A stretch of 64,000 nucleotides of DNA, from NCBI RefSeq assembly GCF_001715295.1, contig NZ_MDKB01000003.1, forward strand, positions 823,954 to 887,953, written 5' to 3'. Within the stretch, counting starts at the first letter, position 1. The number at the start of each line of letters is the position of its first letter. A model generated the notes under the pieces. The model worked only from the letters and a program-made list of their open reading frames with translations. It did not search any database and had not been told where the DNA came from. The position numbers and the translations under genes are program-made. This document shows, piece by piece, positions 62,169 to 64,000 of this stretch. Origin of the DNA: Streptomyces griseus (GTDB lineage Bacteria; Actinomycetota; Actinomycetes; Streptomycetales; Streptomycetaceae).

Positions 62169-63434
62169 ATGAAGCTCGCAGTAGTGGGTGGCGGGTCCAC
62201 CTACACCCCTGAACTGATCGACGGGTTCGCCCGGTTGCGGGACACGCTGCCGGTCGAGGAGCTCGTGCTCGTCGACCCGGCCGCCGACCGTCTCGCACTC
62301 GTGGGCGGACTCGCGCGGCGGATCTTCGCCAAGCAGGGCCACCCCGGGCGGATCACCACGACCGCCGACCTGGACGCGGGGGTGGAGGGCGCCGACGCGG
62401 TCCTGCTCCAGCTGCGCGTCGGCGGGCAGGCGGCCCGCGACCAGGACGAGACCTGGCCGCTCGAGTGCGGCTGCGTCGGCCAGGAGACCACCGGGGCCGG
62501 CGGGCTCGCCAAGGCGATGCGCACCGTCCCGGTCGTCCTCGACATCGCCGAGCGGGTGCGCCGCGCCAACCCGGACGCGTGGATCATCGACTTCACCAAC
62601 CCGGTCGGCATCGTCACGCGGGCCCTCCTACGGGCCGGGCACAAGGCCGTCGGCCTGTGCAACGTCGCGATCGGCTTCCAGCGGAAGTTCGCCCGGCTGC
62701 TCGACATCGCGCCCGGCGAGGTCCACCTGGACCATGTGGGGCTCAACCACCTCTCGTGGGAGCTCGGGGTGCGGCTCGGCGGACCGGACGGCGAGAACGT
62801 CCTGCCGCGGCTGCTGGCCGAGCACGGCGACACCCTCGCAGGCGACCTGCGCATGCCCCGGCAGATCCTGGACCGGCTCGGCGCCGTCCCCTCCTACTAC
62901 CTGCGGTACTTCTACGCGCACGACGAGGTCGTCAGGGAACAGGGCACCTCGCCGTCCCGGGCCTCGCAGGTCGCCGCGATGGAGAAGGAACTCCTGGCCA
63001 TGTACGGCGACCCCGCACTGGACGAGAAGCCGGAGCTGCTCGCCCGGCGCGGCGGGGCCTTCTACTCGGAGGCGGCCGTGGACCTGGCGGCCTCGCTGCT
63101 CGGCGGGGGCGGCTCGGCGGTGCAGGTGGTCAACACGTACAACGACGGCACGCTGCCCTTCCTCGCGGACGACGCCGTGATCGAGGTGCAGGCGCGGGTC
63201 GACGGCACGGGGGCGACGCCGCTGCCGGTGCCCGCGCTGGACCCGATGTACGCGGGGCTCCTCGCGCACGTGACGGCGTACGAGGACCTGGCGCTGGAGG
63301 CCGCGCTGCGCGGCGGGCGGGAGCGGGTGTTCAGGGCGCTCCTCGCGCACCCGCTCGTCGGCCAGTACGCGTACGCGGAGACCCTCACCGACCGTCTGAT
63401 CGCGCACAACCGGGAGCACTTCGCGTGGGCGTGA
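62169..63434 (+). CDS. csnH: GH4 family glycosidase (CsnH), 6-phospho-beta-glucosidase-like
   Basis: 421 residues. NAD-dependent glycosidase using an oxidation-elimination mechanism. The Rossmann motif is AVVGGGSTYTPELIDG. Family GH4 metal ligands are Cys in LCNVAIGFQR and His in GLNHLSWE. The catalytic Tyr region is around SYYLRYFYAHDE. It starts 1 bp after the csnG stop. In the csn model it hydrolyses imported glucosaminides. Confidence 0.9.
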   Translation: MKLAVVGGGSTYTPELIDGFARLRDTLPVEELVLVDPAADRLALVGGLARRIFAKQGHPGRITTTADLDAGVEGADAVLLQLRVGGQAARDQDETWPLECGCVGQETTGAGGLAKAMRTVPVVLDIAERVRRANPDAWIIDFTNPVGIVTRALLRAGHKAVGLCNVAIGFQRKFARLLDIAPGEVHLDHVGLNHLSWELGVRLGGPDGENVLPRLLAEHGDTLAGDLRMPRQILDRLGAVPSYYLRYFYAHDEVVREQGTSPSRASQVAAMEKELLAMYGDPALDEKPELLARRGGAFYSEAAVDLAASLLGGGGSAVQVVNTYNDGTLPFLADDAVIEVQARVDGTGATPLPVPALDPMYAGLLAHVTAYEDLALEAALRGGRERVFRALLAHPLVGQYAYAETLTDRLIAHNREHFAWA

Positions 63435-64000
63435 ACGCTTCGGTCGTCGCCGTGGACGCGGGCAACAGCAAGACCGACGTGGCGGTCATCGGCGAGGACG
63501 GCTCGGTGCTCGCCGAGGCCCGGGGAGGCGGCTTCCAGCCGCCGGCCGTCGGCGTCGAGACGGCCGTCGACGTGCTGGCCGGCGTGCTGGAGAAGGCCCT
63601 CGCCCGGTGCGCGGAGTCCGTCGACGGCGTCGGGCACGTCTCGGCGTGCCTGGCCAACGCCGATCTCCCCGTCGAGGAGGCGGAGCTGACCGACGCGTTG
63701 CGGCGACGGGGCTGGGGCCGCACGGTGGAGGTCCGCAACGACACCTTCGCCGTCCTGCGCGCCGGGGTGGACGAGCCGCGCGGGGTGGCCGTCGTCTGCG
63801 GCGCCGGCATCAACTGCGTCGGGATGGTCCCGGACGGCCGCACCGCCCGCTTCCCCGCGATCGGCCGGATATCCGGGGACTGGGGCGGCGGTTCGGGGCT
63901 CGCGGAGGAGGCCCTGTGGTACGCGGCCCGCGCCGAGGACGGGCGCGGGGAGCCGACGGAGCTGGCCCGCACGCTCCCCGCTCACTTCGGCCTCGGCTCC
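63425..64000 (+). CDS. csnK: Kinase of the BadF/N-acetylglucosamine-kinase type (CsnK), 3' end outside window
   Basis: 192 residues are visible, from the GTG at 63425 that overlaps csnH by 10 bp; GGGAG lies 8 bp upstream. The N-terminal ATPase fold shows phosphate-1 VVAVDAGNSKTDVAVIGEDG, NDTFAVLRAG, and the sugar-binding stretch GVAVVCGAGINCVGM followed by RISGDWGGGSGLAEEA. It probably phosphorylates glucosamine-type sugars released by CsnH. In its family the full protein is about 320 residues. Confidence 0.88.
   Translation, partial: MGVNASVVAVDAGNSKTDVAVIGEDGSVLAEARGGGFQPPAVGVETAVDVLAGVLEKALARCAESVDGVGHVSACLANADLPVEEAELTDALRRRGWGRTVEVRNDTFAVLRAGVDEPRGVAVVCGAGINCVGMVPDGRTARFPAIGRISGDWGGGSGLAEEALWYAARAEDGRGEPTELARTLPAHFGLGS

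Overview
This window is core chromosome from a high-GC actinomycete, almost certainly a Streptomyces. The base composition is about 70 percent G+C or more, GTG starts are common, and hairpin terminators lack U-tracts. The gene order rodA-mrdA-mreDCB-ndk ... folC-valS ... clpX-clpP2-clpP1-tig ... sodF ... asd ... pepN ... malQ ... csnREFGHK follows the Streptomyces chromosome arm-proximal core as I remember it. I see no insertion sequence, prophage, CRISPR array or biosynthetic cluster.

Region 1 (1-9,400) is read leftward. It holds the cell-wall cluster rodA (cut by the window edge), mrdA, mreD, mreC and mreB, then ndk, a DUF4233 membrane protein and folC. A strong 17-bp hairpin between mreB and mreC probably sets their relative expression. 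Region 2 (9,400-18,300) holds valS, a Pro/Gln/Gly-rich membrane protein, the Clp protease genes clpX, clpP2 and clpP1, trigger factor, and two divergent tRNA genes (Pro-UGG and Gly-UCC). The clpP1 promoter region carries a ClgR-type box just upstream of a SigR-like promoter.

Region 3 (18,300-33,000) is a mosaic of single genes: small membrane protein, acyltransferase, HD-domain protein, cation/proton antiporter, PP2C phosphatase, Eis-type acetyltransferase, VOC protein, Nei2-type DNA glycosylase, rpiB, two related amino-acid permeases flanking bioY, and a conserved protein of unknown function with a Gly/Asp tail. Region 4 (33,000-49,500) carries a frameshifted GNAT acetyltransferase, Fe-type sodF under a near-perfect Nur box, a mycothiol-dependent nitroreductase-like protein under a SigR-type promoter, two paralogous M1 aminopeptidases (pepN) 6.6 kb apart, an AbiEi-like protein with a degraded nuclease motif, a secreted subtilisin-like protease, asd, a mazEF-type toxin-antitoxin pair, an allantoicase and a LysR regulator.

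Region 5 (49,400-57,600) holds malQ preceded by a small repeat-containing open frame whose stop abuts the malQ start, a secreted GH84 beta-N-acetylglucosaminidase, an HNH nuclease and an MscS channel. Region 6 (57,650-64,000) is the chitosan-oligosaccharide (csn) operon: ROK repressor, sugar-binding lipoprotein, two permeases, GH4 glycosidase and a kinase cut by the window edge. A 13-bp inverted repeat lies just downstream of the predicted csn promoter.

No wholly new multi-gene system is evident. The observations most worth a second look are: an inverted repeat that could hide the sodF ribosome-binding site and includes part of the Nur box; the layered ClgR/SigR control region of clpP1; the frameshifted acetyltransferase; the palindrome overlapping the -10 of a probably leaderless mazEF; the repeat protein upstream of malQ; and the AbiEi-like protein whose nuclease active site looks degenerate.
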